The notes under the pieces: model-generated
The model's database searches: none
Told to the model about the DNA's origin: nothing
What the model saw: only the letters and a program-made list of their open reading frames with translations
Part shown: positions 8,954 to 17,413 of the stretch, piece by piece
Numbering within the stretch: position 1 is the stretch's first letter
Layout: every line of letters begins with the position of its first letter
Source: AC-32 sp038237925
GTDB taxonomy: Bacteria; Actinomycetota; Thermoleophilia; Gaiellales; Gaiellaceae
DNA length: 64,000 bases
Assembly: GCA_038237925.1 (NCBI GenBank)
Contig: JBBRYF010000001.1
Coordinates: 62,001 to 126,000 of the forward strand
Reading direction: 5' to 3'
Program-made: the position numbers and the translations under genes

Positions 8954-11900
8954 TCATGGTGCGACGAGTCGCGCGGACGGCCGCGCGACCCGTTCGACCA
9001 CGCCGCCCTCCACGCTGAGGACCGTGTTCTTCCCGCCGCCGCGGGAGACGCGCAGGATCGTGATCGGAGACTCGGTGGTGTCGCCGTTCGCGTCGAAGGC
9101 GAACGTGCCGAGCAGCCCGTCGCGCACGTGCGTCCTGAAGAGCCGTTCGAGCACGGAGCTGCGGCTGCCGTTCGAGCGTGCGATCGCAGCGAGCACGACC
9201 TCGGTCGCCTGCGCGGCGTAGACGGTCGAAGGCTCGACCTCGGCGCCGCCGTGCGCTCGCGCGAAGTGCTCGACGAATCGCGCCCCGGGCGCTGGGAGTC
9301 GCTCCGTGACCGCGCCGCCGAGGCTGACGTACGTGCCGAGCGCTCCACTTCCGCCCTGCTGGACGAGGAGCCCGAGCGGCGTCAGCCCGTCGGGTGCGAG
9401 CAGGTCGACCGACCGTTCGAGGCGGTCGCGGAGGTCGCGGACGACGGCAGCGGCGTTCGTGTCGAGGAGACCGCCGACGAAGACCGCCTGGACGTTCGAG
9501 CGCGCGATCCGGTCGGCGAGCGCCGTGTAGCCGGCCGACCCGGGGTCCCAGGTCGAGTGGCCGACCACCGTGAGACCGAGCCGTCGCGCGGCGGTCTCGA
9601 AGCCGGTCGCCATCAGCACCCCGTAGCCTTCGCCGTCGTCGAGGACGTAGACGCGGCGACGATGCCGGTCGCGCGCGAGCAGCGCGAGCGCCGCCCCCTG
9701 CAGGTCGTCCGTCGGGGAGACACGGAGGAAGTTGCGGCGGCCGGTCGGGTACAACGCGGCAGGCAGCGAGGGGTCGATTCCCGGGCCGGCGCGGGTCAGG
9801 CCGACGAACGAGTTGGACGGGGAGATCATCGCGAGCGGCCCGCCCTGGGCACGGTTGAGCTCGGGCAGCGCGTCCACCGCGCAGGGCGAGTTGAAGGTCC
9901 CGATCACGGCGACGACGTCGCGGTTCGCAGCGTACGCCCGCGCGTTCGCCGCACACTTCGACTCATCGAAGAGCCCCGTCTGGGCGACCGAGTCGTCGCA
10001 GGACTGGTAGGCGACTCGGAAGCGGCCGGCCCGGAACTGCCTCCTTCGCAGCACGTACTCGACCGCCTTGGCCATCTGCGTCGTCGTCACGTTGACCCCG
10101 CCCTGCAGCGGTAGGTCGGAGACGATCAGCAGGTCGGCGCCGCCGCTGCCGGCGACCACGGGGTCGCAGGTCGAGGCGGGGAACGGATGCACGCCGGCGA
10201 CCTCGATCGTGGACGCGCGCGGGTCCGTGACTGCGGCGACGAACAAGGTGTCGCCGTCGAGCGCGATCGACCGCGGGATGCTGCCGAGGTGGATCGTGCG
10301 CTCGACCCGCGCAGACCCGATCTCGACCTTCTCGACGGTGCCGGCCAACGGGTTCGCGACCCAGACCGAGCCCGCCGCGACGGCGAGATCGGAGATACCG
10401 CGGGACAGGGCGACCGCGCCGACGGTGGGCCGCGAGCCGGCGCTGATCCGCCAGAGGGTCCCGTCTGCAGGCGACGTCACCCAGGCGGCACTCTTCCCGA
10501 CTGCGATCGAACCGACCGACGACGCGGGGAGGTTCGCGCGCGCGACCGTCCGCGCCGTGCGCGGGTCGAGCCGCACGACGGCGCCGCCGTCGCTCAGCAC
10601 CCAGACGCCGCCCGGGCCCGCGGCGACGGCAGCCGCCCGGACAGCATGCGAGCGCGCGGTGATCCTGCCCGTCGCGGCGTCGATCCTGACGACACCGAAG
10701 TCCGGCGCCACCGCCCACACCGCGCCGTGCTCGACCGCAACATGGTTGTCGACGAGGTTCGACACGGCACCGCCGCGCGCGGGCAGCGGGATGTTCGAGC
10801 GCCCGTTCCCGGTCGTCGGGTCGAGCCTCGCGACGGCGGTCGCGACCGGGCCCGCAAACTGGGCCCGCGCGAGCGGCCGGCCGCTCGCGACCCAGATCGA
10901 GCGTGCGCCGACCGCGACGTCCGTGGGAGTGGCACCCGTCGAGAAGGCGTCGAGGACGTGCAGCGACTCCGACAGCCGAAGCACCGTCCTCGCGTCGGCA
11001 TCGACGACCCAGACGACTCCGTCGCCGACCGCGATCGCGCTCGGCGTCCGACCCGCCGCGATGCGCTCTCGTACGGACCCGGTCGCGGCATCGAGGGCGA
11101 CGACCTCGCCCTGACCGGCCGCGGCAGCCGACGAACGGCCGCTCCCGTTGTCACGCGACAGCAGCACCGCGACCAACCCCGCTGCGGCGCCGACGACGAG
11201 GACGCCGCCGACCGAAAGCAGGATCCGCCCGCGCCGTGCGGCAAGCGCGGACGGCGGCGGGGCGGGGCCGAGCGCGGGATCGTGGTTGAGGATCGCGCGC
11301 TCGAGGCGCTGGAGCTCGGGGCCGGGCTCGACGCCGAGCTCGTCGGAGAGCAGCTCGCGCGTCTTGCGATAGAGCTCGAGCGCGTCCGCCTGCCGCCCCG
11401 CGAGGTAGAGCGCACGCATCAGCTGCCCGCGCGGCCGCTCCCACAGCGGCTCACGCGTGATCGTCGCCTCGAGCTCGCCGATCGGCGTCTCGCCGCGGGC
11501 GAGCCGCTCGTCGACCCGCCCCAGGAGCAGCTCGTCGCGGAGCTCCTCCAGCCGCCGCGCCTCGGCGGCCGCGAACGGTGCGTAGCGGAAGTCCGCGAAC
11601 ACCTCTCCACGCCAGAGCCCGAGCGCCTCGTCCGTCTCGCCGCCCTCGGCCAGGTGCTCGAACCGCTCGACGTCGAGCTCGCCCGGCTCGAGGCGGATCC
11701 GGTACCCAGCGGGCGTCGTCTCAATCCGCACCGCGCCGAGCGCCTTCCGCAGCCGCGAGACGTAGACCTGCACACTCTTCGTCGCGGTCTCGGGCGCCCC
11801 CTCCGGCCACAGCTCCTCGACGATGCGGTCCGCAGCGAGCGCGTTCCCCCGGTGGACGAGGAGCAGCGCGAGGAGCGCGCTCTCGTGGCCTGGCGCGATG

Positions 11901-11956
11901 CGCACAGGCCCGTGATCGTCCTCGACCTCGAACAAGCCGAGCAGCCGGAACTCCAT
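8954..11956 (-). CDS. Membrane-spanning BTAD regulator fused to propeller and periplasmic binding protein
   Basis: A 1000-residue protein with four parts. Residues 1-95 are an OmpR-type winged helix (SVQVYVSRLRKALG) and 95-235 a bacterial transcriptional activation domain (BTAD), as in SARP regulators. One transmembrane helix (about 244-267) follows. Residues 285-590 are a seven-bladed YncE/Vgb-type propeller (blade motif VWV repeated about every 40-50 residues), and 605-1000 a type-I periplasmic binding fold of the branched-chain amino-acid class (LIVSDLPLQGG, IGTFNSPCA, VFVGGLLD). The order implies cytoplasmic DNA binding and outside ligand sensing in one chain. ATG 11956 is chosen because MEFRLLGLFEV is the canonical start. 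It is divergent from a small exported protein at 12104. Ligand and regulon unknown. Confidence 0.88.
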   Translation of the reverse strand: MEFRLLGLFEVEDDHGPVRIAPGHESALLALLLVHRGNALAADRIVEELWPEGAPETATKSVQVYVSRLRKALGAVRIETTPAGYRIRLEPGELDVERFEHLAEGGETDEALGLWRGEVFADFRYAPFAAAEARRLEELRDELLLGRVDERLARGETPIGELEATITREPLWERPRGQLMRALYLAGRQADALELYRKTRELLSDELGVEPGPELQRLERAILNHDPALGPAPPPSALAARRGRILLSVGGVLVVGAAAGLVAVLLSRDNGSGRSSAAAAGQGEVVALDAATGSVRERIAAGRTPSAIAVGDGVVWVVDADARTVLRLSESLHVLDAFSTGATPTDVAVGARSIWVASGRPLARAQFAGPVATAVARLDPTTGNGRSNIPLPARGGAVSNLVDNHVAVEHGAVWAVAPDFGVVRIDAATGRITARSHAVRAAAVAAGPGGVWVLSDGGAVVRLDPRTARTVARANLPASSVGSIAVGKSAAWVTSPADGTLWRISAGSRPTVGAVALSRGISDLAVAAGSVWVANPLAGTVEKVEIGSARVERTIHLGSIPRSIALDGDTLFVAAVTDPRASTIEVAGVHPFPASTCDPVVAGSGGADLLIVSDLPLQGGVNVTTTQMAKAVEYVLRRRQFRAGRFRVAYQSCDDSVAQTGLFDESKCAANARAYAANRDVVAVIGTFNSPCAVDALPELNRAQGGPLAMISPSNSFVGLTRAGPGIDPSLPAALYPTGRRNFLRVSPTDDLQGAALALLARDRHRRRVYVLDDGEGYGVLMATGFETAARRLGLTVVGHSTWDPGSAGYTALADRIARSNVQAVFVGGLLDTNAAAVVRDLRDRLERSVDLLAPDGLTPLGLLVQQGGSGALGTYVSLGGAVTERLPAPGARFVEHFARAHGGAEVEPSTVYAAQATEVVLAAIARSNGSRSSVLERLFRTHVRDGLLGTFAFDANGDTTESPITILRVSRGGGKNTVLSVEGGVVERVARPSARLVAP

Positions 11957-11976
11957 CTCGAGCGACTCTATCGCGG

Positions 11977-12012
11977 GCGGTAAATCCCACCAACTGCAGG
12001 GCGATTTACCGC
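11977..12012. promoter_or_regulatory. Perfect 10-bp inverted repeat in divergent promoter region
   Basis: GCGGTAAATC (11977-11986) and GATTTACCGC (12003-12012) are exact inverse complements separated by 16 bp, 20 bp upstream of the BTAD-fusion start and about 90 bp upstream of the 12104 gene. A candidate operator for the fusion regulator; alternatively a transcript hairpin. SARP-type regulators more often bind direct repeats, so the assignment is tentative. Confidence 0.5.
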
Positions 12013-12103
12013 TGCGCAGCAGGCCGCAGCCGCGGAGCAACCGCCGCGGGGCAACCTCCTCGCATCGGCCGCACCGGGCGGTTGCGACGCAGGAGGGACT
12101 TCC

Positions 12104-12454
12104 GTGACACTCTCAAGGCTCGTACGCACGATCGTGGTCTCGTTCGCAGGCGCAGCCGTGCTCGGCCAGGCCGCGTTCGCCGGGGGCGAGCCGAAGAATG
12201 AGCCGCCGTTCACGCGGCCGGCAACCGTGCGCTCGACGCAGGCCGCCGCGCACCCGGCACGGCACGAGCCGGCGATCCAGGGCGAGGCGAAGAACGAGCT
12301 GCCGTTCACCCGGCCGGCGACCGTCGTCGTCTCAAACGGCGCTGCCGGCTTCGACTGGGCCGCAGGCGGGGTCGGCGCCGCCGTCGGCATCGGCCTCGCA
12401 CTCGCCGGCACGGGCGCCGTGCTCGTTGCGCGCAAGTCCCCGCAGGCGGCGTAA
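12104..12454 (+). CDS. Exported, membrane-anchored small protein with duplicated motif
   Basis: A 116-residue protein with a signal peptide (cleavage likely after AFA, about residue 26), two copies of a 14-residue motif (EPKNEPPFTRPATV near 29 and EAKNELPFTRPATV near 61) and a C-terminal hydrophobic helix (about 83-108) ending in Arg/Lys. GTG 12104 follows a strong AGGAGGG ribosome site. It is divergent from the membrane-spanning BTAD regulator, whose likely operator lies between them, so it may be the regulator's target or a partner on the outer face of the membrane. No function can be assigned. Confidence 0.72.
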   Translation: MTLSRLVRTIVVSFAGAAVLGQAAFAGGEPKNEPPFTRPATVRSTQAAAHPARHEPAIQGEAKNELPFTRPATVVVSNGAAGFDWAAGGVGAAVGIGLALAGTGAVLVARKSPQAA

Positions 12455-12477
12455 GCCCGACTGCGGGTCTGGGGAGC

Positions 12478-12502
12478 GAGGGCGGCTGCGAGAGCCGCCC
12501 TC
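12478..12502 (+). terminator. Hairpin terminator
   Basis: Perfect 10-bp stem GAGGGCGGCT / AGCCGCCCTC, loop GCGAG, then GATTATT. It ends the transcript of the 12104 gene. Confidence 0.8.
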
Positions 12503-12570
12503 GATTATTGGGCCTGCCGAGGAGGCGGTCATAGCCTTGCGCGCCACGGGCGTCGACCCCGCTCGGTCGT

Positions 12571-13266
12571 GTAGCGCTCGAGCACGGGCCCAAGCACGGT
12601 CACAGCCACAACCATGAGCAGAGCCAAGGCCATTCCCATGGCCTCGTCGACCCATCGATCGTCCGGTCGCGCGAAGGAGTCAAGGCAGTCTCGCTGAGCC
12701 TTGCGCTGCTGGGCGCAGTCGCGCTCGTGCAAGTCGTGATCTTCGTCCTCTCCGGTTCGGTTGCGCTGCTCGCGGACCTGATCCACAACTTCGGCGACGC
12801 GCTGACGGCGGTGCCCCTCGGGATCGCCTTCTTCTTGCGCAGCTACCGCGGCGAGAAGGCCGCCGGGCTAGCGGTCGTGCTCGCGATCTTCGTCTCCGCG
12901 TGCGTCGCCCTCTACGAGACGATCCAGCGACTGATCCATCCGCAGCAGCTCTCGCACCTGTGGGTGCTCGCAGCCGCCGGGATCGTCGGTTTCGTCGGCA
13001 ACGAGCTCGCCGCGCAGGTGCGGCTGCGGGCAGGCAAACGGTTGTCGAGTCCGGCGCTCATCGCCGATGGCAACCATGCACGGATCGATGGCTTCGTCTC
13101 TCTCGGCGTCGCCGCGAGCGCAGTCGTCGTCTCACTCGGCGCAACGATCGGCGACCCGATCATCGGCCTGCTGATCACGCTCGTGATCCTCAAGATCACC
13201 TGGGACTCGTGGCGGACCGTCTCGACGACGGAGCCTGGCGAGCTCGTCGAGCCGCACGAGCACTAA
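12571..13266 (+). CDS. Cation diffusion facilitator (CDF) efflux protein, start unclear
   Basis: A Zn/Co/Cd-type cation/proton antiporter. The frame encodes a His-rich cytoplasmic N-terminus (HGHSHNHE, then GHSHG), REGVKAVSLS leading into helix 1, the metal-site helix LLADLIHNFGDAL (D, H and D ligands), and a second site in DGNHARIDGFVSLG. The reading frame is open from 12535, but no ATG, GTG or TTG is in frame before GTG 12727, and starting there would remove the His-rich segment and helix 1. Either a non-standard start is used or an indel has damaged the 5' end. The listed start is the upstream limit of recognisable family sequence. It sits in the tRNA-bounded interval with other damaged genes. 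Confidence 0.7.
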   Translation, partial: VALEHGPKHGHSHNHEQSQGHSHGLVDPSIVRSREGVKAVSLSLALLGAVALVQVVIFVLSGSVALLADLIHNFGDALTAVPLGIAFFLRSYRGEKAAGLAVVLAIFVSACVALYETIQRLIHPQQLSHLWVLAAAGIVGFVGNELAAQVRLRAGKRLSSPALIADGNHARIDGFVSLGVAASAVVVSLGATIGDPIIGLLITLVILKITWDSWRTVSTTEPGELVEPHEH

Positions 13267-14454
13267 TCCGTGGTCGCCGGCTCTCTGGAGCCCTCGCCTT
13301 CGACCTCGACGTTGCGGAAGAGGATGTAGAGGCCGACGTCGTACACGCTCTTGAGCGCGCCCGCGATCACGAAGGGCGCGCCGAGGGCACCGCGGAGCGC
13401 GGCGCCGGCGAGGAGCGGCGCGACCGGTCGGGCCAGGTAGCGGGCGGTGTTCGTGTAGGCGGCAGCCGCGGTGCACTCGCTCGGCTCGACGACGGCGACG
13501 ATGTAGGCCTGCCGAGTCGGCACGTCCGCTTGCGAGAGCAGGAAGCGGGCGAGAAGGAGCGCGATCGCGGTGGCAAGGTCGGGGGCGAAGGCGACTGCGG
13601 CGAGGAGCAGGTTCGAAGGCAGGTGGGTGAAGACCATCGTCCGCAATAGCCCGATCCGGCCGGCGAGCCAGACGGCCCCTTGGAACGAGAGCGCCTGCAG
13701 GATGCCGATCGCGAAGAAGACGATCGCGAGCGTGTGCGGCGATGCGTCGTACTTGCGCGTGAACAGGTAGGCGATGAACGTCTGCGGAATGAAGCCGCCG
13801 CCGAAGCTGTCTAGCGCGAAGAGGGCGGACAGCCGCATGACGATCCCGCGGGACTGATGAAGGGGTGGCAGCGGCTCCGCCTCGAGCTCCTCGCCGCGCT
13901 CGACCGCCGGCGAGAGTCTGGGGGTCGCAACGAGTCCGGCGGCCGCGGCGAGCGGATAGGCGAGCAGCCAGCGAGGCGACGAGCCGACGAGCGCGACCAG
14001 CGCCCCGAGCGAGCCGGCGAGAGTCGCGATGGTGTTGTAGGTGCCAAACAGCCGGGTGGAGTCGCCACCGGCGTGGGGCAGCATCGCCTGCTCGAGCGAA
14101 GTGAACGGTCCCGATTCAACGACGTCGGTCGATACGGTGCCGCTCAGGGCGGCGAGAATCAACGCGGGCAGCCAACTCGTCAGCGCGAAGACGGTGCCGG
14201 CGACGGCCATCACGACGAGCAGGAGCCGATACGAGCGGCGCCGGCCGAAACGGTCGCCGTAGCGGCCGATCAGCACCGAGACGGCGGCGATTCCGCCCAA
14301 GAGGGCGGCGGAGGACGGCGCCGACAGCGGTGTCGGAGAGACCGCGGCGGGCGAGCGTGACGCCGATCAGTACGGAACCGAGGCCGTACGCGAGGGCTCG
14401 CGTGCCTTGCGCGGCGACGATGCGACGCGCGTCCGGGCCCAGGCTTGTTCCTCG
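13263..14454 (-). pseudogene. MFS transporter, frameshifted
   Basis: A major facilitator of about 390 residues. The intact part (13263-14300) has motif A (GRYGDRFGRRRSYR) and about ten helices. The N-terminal helix continues in another frame upstream (GPDARRIVAAQG, ALAYGLGSVLIGVTLARRG, then TAVGAVL), and the two join if one C is removed near 14311-14314. No standard start is in frame for the upstream part. It follows the YncE-like gene in the same direction, downstream of a ChrB-like gene, so it was probably part of a metal or oxyanion operon. Either a decaying gene or a one-base sequence error. Confidence 0.65.
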
Positions 14455-15136
14455 TAGACGGCCGCGCGGCTGCTTGCCGGGCAGAAGACGTAAAGGCAGC
14501 GGTCGATCGGATCCCAGCCGGCCGTGTGCGCCCCCTGCTCGGTCTCGACACTCTCCAGCTGCGAGAGCCGTTCGCTGTCAAAGCTGCAGACAAGCCCCGG
14601 GTCGCCGATCGCCACGTACAGTCGCTGCAAGTTGGAGTCGTGCATGACGACGTCCGGCACGCCGGCCAGCGGCAGGCTAGCGATGACCTCGCCGCAGCGG
14701 TAGCTCCGCAATCACGCGCAGCGAGTCCAACTCGACGACCGAGGCGGTGCAGTTTTCGCCCAGCGGCTCGCCGAGGTTGAAGCTGTAGAGGTGGCGCCGC
14801 TGGCGGTCGTAGGCGAGCCCGTTCGGGTGCGGCCCGACCTCCGTCTGTCCCAGCAACTGCTCGTCGGAGCAGCGAAAGACGCTGACGCGGGCGGCGCTCC
14901 GGTCGCTCGAAAAGAGCAGGTCGTGCTCCTCGTCGATCAAGACGCCGGCGACGCCGGGCAGCTCCGAAAGGAAGGGCGCGCAGGTAGCTGCGAGCCTTGC
15001 AGTCGAGCACGTCGATCCGGTCGGTGCCCGTGTGGGCAACGTAGAGCCGCCTGCCATCCCGGTAGACGTCAGCGTGGTCAAAGCCGGGCTTGGCGCCTGG
15101 CGGGATCGGGATGAAGCCCGTTTGGACGAGCGTCAC
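14367..15136 (-). pseudogene. YncE-like beta-propeller protein, two frameshifts
   Basis: Three successive reading frames encode one propeller protein. The first starts at GTG 15136 (overlapping the ChrB-like stop as GTGA) and runs to ARSYLRALP; the second (SELPGVAGVLIDEEHDLLFS through VVELDSLRVIAELP) begins near 14968; the third (CGEVIASLPLAGVPDVVMHD to the stop at 14367) begins near 14700. The first break falls at an AAA run (14967-14969), where removing one base restores the frame. Blade motifs such as DRIDVLD and NLQRLYVAIGDPG are typical of cytochrome-D1/YncE-like propellers. Natural decay or sequence error cannot be separated here. Confidence 0.65.
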
Positions 15137-15585
15137 GTCACGCGGGTCTCGCCGGAGCTGCCAACCTCGTTCTTGCACCAGGCGTAGAGCGCGTCGTAGA
15201 CCGGTAGCGACAGCTCGAGTTGCCGGTGGTCACCGAGGTTCAGCAGGTGGAAGCCCTCGGCGACAGCGAGCAGGCCGAGCGACTGCGGTGTGGCGTCGCG
15301 GTCGTCGGCGACGTCGGCGCCGTGGACGATGCGGGCGAGCAAGTGCAGCGCTGGGTCGTCGAGGTTGTACTCCTCTACGAGCACCTCGAACGAGCAGAGC
15401 CCGTCACGGTGCGTGTACTCCGCATCGGGCGCGTCATAGGAGTGCGCGGCCTCGCGCTCGGCAACCTCGAGCACCTCGTCGGTTGGAACGTAGAGGAACT
15501 GCGCCTCCGGGTCGATGAAGTTCTTGATCAGCCACGGGCAGGCGATTCGGTCGGTCTTCGGTCGTGCGCGTGTCACCCACTTCAT
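15133..15585 (-). CDS. ChrB C-terminal-domain protein (chromate resistance-like)
   Basis: An intact 150-residue protein beginning MKWVTRARPKTDRIACPWLI, matching the C-terminal domain of ChrB, the regulatory/accessory protein of chromate-resistance loci. The Cys in ACPW and the His-rich stretch typical of the family are present. It is the first gene of a minus-strand operon with the YncE-like and MFS genes, both of which carry frameshifts. No chrA transporter of the classical CHR type is in the window, so a direct role in chromate resistance is uncertain. Confidence 0.8.
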   Translation of the reverse strand: MKWVTRARPKTDRIACPWLIKNFIDPEAQFLYVPTDEVLEVAEREAAHSYDAPDAEYTHRDGLCSFEVLVEEYNLDDPALHLLARIVHGADVADDRDATPQSLGLLAVAEGFHLLNLGDHRQLELSLPVYDALYAWCKNEVGSSGETRVT

Positions 15586-15675
15586 GTTCTGCTCCTTTCG
15601 CCGTGATGATGCGCTGAGGCCGGCGCGCGCCAGATGCCGTCCGGATTGTCGCTGACCAGCTCCTCAGCCAGAGCA

Positions 15676-16023
15676 CTACGACGGACGCCTGACTCCTCGT
15701 GATCTCAACGGCGGTTCGGAGCTGACGGTTGTGAGCTCGAAATCGGTCCTTGTTGCGCGGCCGGTCGCCGTGAGGCCGACCTTGACCTGCCCGTGCGCGT
15801 CGAGTTTTGCTCCTCGGACGGTCACTTCGAGCGTGATCGGGTGCGTGACGTGGCGAATCGTGAGGTCACCGCTGACCGTCCAGACATTCACCACGACCTT
15901 CGAGCTTCCGCTACCACGGAACGTGATTGCGGGGAAGTTCTCGACATCGAAGAAGCGCGCGCCGCGCAGATCCTCGTCTTGTGCTTCGACGTTCGTGTCG
16001 ATGCTCGCGGCGTCACGGCGGTG
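15676..16023 (-). pseudogene. YceI-family remnant
   Basis: The frame encodes a clear YceI core: ASIDTNVEAQDEDLRGARFF, VENFPAITFRGSG, then GDLTIRHVTHPITLEV. YceI proteins are secreted lipid-binding lipocalin-like proteins of about 170-190 residues. Here the first half is missing: the frame begins directly downstream of the SnoaL-like gene with no start codon, and the C-terminus departs from the family after RTDFELTT. No signal peptide remains. A truncated remnant. Confidence 0.7.
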
Positions 16024-16057
16024 AGCGCCTCGGCTCGATGAGCGCGTCGCGCATGAC

Positions 16058-16499
16058 CTAGCCGCCGAGCTCGAGCTGCTGCCTAAAGGTGACGAGGTCG
16101 TACATGAGGTTCTCCTCGACGATCTGTCCGTCGTCCCATTTGGCGATCGTGTAGAAGTCGACCTCGAACGACTTGCCGGTGGGCGGGATCTCCGTGCCGT
16201 CGGCGCCCTGCATCGGGCCGGTCATCGTGCCCTTGAACCGCGCGATCGAGCAGGTCCAGTCACCGGAGGCGAAGAACACCTTGTACGGCCTGTTGTCGAG
16301 GTGTTGGTCGGGGGACATCTTCCAGAACGCGATCGACTCGGCCGTGTGGTCTTCGATCCCAAGGGTCGGGTTTGGCTGCCCCGGCCAGCGGACGATCACG
16401 TCGGGCTTATGCCGCGCCCTGAAAACGTCGACGTCCCTGAGCGTTCCAGGCGTCGTCCAGCGTCTGCATCAGCTCTGTGTTGCGCTCTTCGGTGCTCAT
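16058..16499 (-). pseudogene. SnoaL-like ester cyclase, frameshifted
   Basis: An NTF2-fold SnoaL-like protein of about 146 residues. The normal start is ATG 16499 (MSTEERNTELMQTLDDAWNA), but an extra base in the CCC run at 16435-16437 shifts the frame. Removing it joins to DVDVFRARHKPDVIVRWPGQ and the rest (ENLMYDLVTFRQQLELGG). The downstream two-thirds alone could start at 16399 but would lack the first helices. One of several single-base breaks in this interval. Confidence 0.7.
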
Positions 16500-16558
16500 C
16501 CCGATACCTCCCCGTGTCTGGTGGGCTATTCTGGTGCGCCGGCTGCCGCCAGCGGGCC

Positions 16559-16686
16559 GGAGGTTGCGCGTCCCGTTCTACCTGCTCGAAAGCGACGACC
16601 ACGACTCAGTGCTCGCGTTCGCCGCACGGATCCCGGCCGCTTGCATGGGAGGTGCTGTCGAGATACGGCCGCTCACGGAGCCCTAA
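16559..16686 (+). pseudogene. YCII/DGPF-domain C-terminal fragment
   Basis: The last 40 or so codons read FYLLESDDHDSVLAFAARIP and MGGAVEIRPLTEP before a stop, the usual end of YCII-related (DGPF) proteins often paired with ECF sigma factors. The N-terminal two-thirds, including the DGPF motif, is absent. A short remnant in the decayed interval. Confidence 0.55.
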
Positions 16687-16784
16687 TCAGTCGAGAGCAT
16701 CTGCGCATTTCTGCACGTTCATCGCTGGGCCCAGTCCGGGCCACGGAAAGCCGTGTTCCACAGTCACCTCGCGGTCACTAATGG

Positions 16785-16836
16785 GGTTGAATCCTGCCCC
16801 ACTACTCGAAAGGCCTCGGAGACGGGACCTTTCTCG
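16785..16836 (+). repeat. Degenerate third copy of tRNA-fMet 3' end plus hairpin
   Basis: GGTTGAATCCTGCCCCACTA (16785-16804) matches the T-arm and acceptor end of the tRNA with two deletions and a few substitutions. It is followed by CGAAAGG and CCTTTC (pairing 16808-16813 with 16828-16833), corresponding to the hairpin after the 8.0-kb copy. It marks the right edge of the tRNA-bounded interval; normal intact genes resume immediately after. Confidence 0.7.
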
Positions 16837-16847
16837 TTTCGAAGACC

Positions 16848-17351
16848 ATGGGCGAAACCCACTTGGAGAGACATCCAATCCACGTCCGTCAAGGGCGCGG
16901 CGAGGAGTTCGAGCGGTTGCGCGAGATCGCGATCGCGGCGAAGGCCCACTGGGGCTACGAGCTCGCGCGGGTACGGGAATGGGCCGAGGCCGGCGGCTTC
17001 GAGCCGGAGAGCCTGGACCGGCGACTCGTGTACGTCGCCGAGGCGCACGGCGAGCCGATCGGCTGGGCGTCGCTCGTCCCACGGGGCGAGGTCGGCTGGC
17101 TCGAGGATCTCTGGCTCGAGCCGCAATGGATCGGCCGCGGCGTAGGCCGTTTGCTCTTCGAGCATGCCGCCGCGGAAGCGCGCCAGCTCGGAGCGCAGCG
17201 CCTCGAATGGGAGGCCGAGCCGCATGCGCGCGGCTTCTACGAACGGATGGGCGGCGCGTATATCCGCGACAGCGAGTTGACCGAGTGGGGTCGGCTCCTC
17301 GAAGTGCTCGGTGTGTCGCTTGATGCGCTTCGAGCTCGAGGCACAGCTTGA
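16848..17351 (+). CDS. GNAT family N-acetyltransferase
   Basis: A 167-residue acetyltransferase. The acetyl-CoA binding motif is LEDLWLEPQWIGRGVGRLLFEHA (split by the pyrophosphate loop IGRGVGR, about 92-98), and the C-terminal GFYERMGGAYI is the motif-B signature. Acceptor substrate unknown. The ATG lies 12 bp beyond the degenerate tRNA-like copy. Confidence 0.9.
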   Translation: MGETHLERHPIHVRQGRGEEFERLREIAIAAKAHWGYELARVREWAEAGGFEPESLDRRLVYVAEAHGEPIGWASLVPRGEVGWLEDLWLEPQWIGRGVGRLLFEHAAAEARQLGAQRLEWEAEPHARGFYERMGGAYIRDSELTEWGRLLEVLGVSLDALRARGTA

Positions 17352-17413
17352 CGGTTTGAGGCTGCGCAGGCGCGTCGTATCCGCTTCGACCTCTGCCGCG
17401 TTTATCTGCGTGA

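Noticed and set aside
9306..11983. Long plus-strand frames opposite the BTAD fusion
   Set aside because: Arg/Asp-rich shadow frames with no domain; the minus frame has four recognisable domains.
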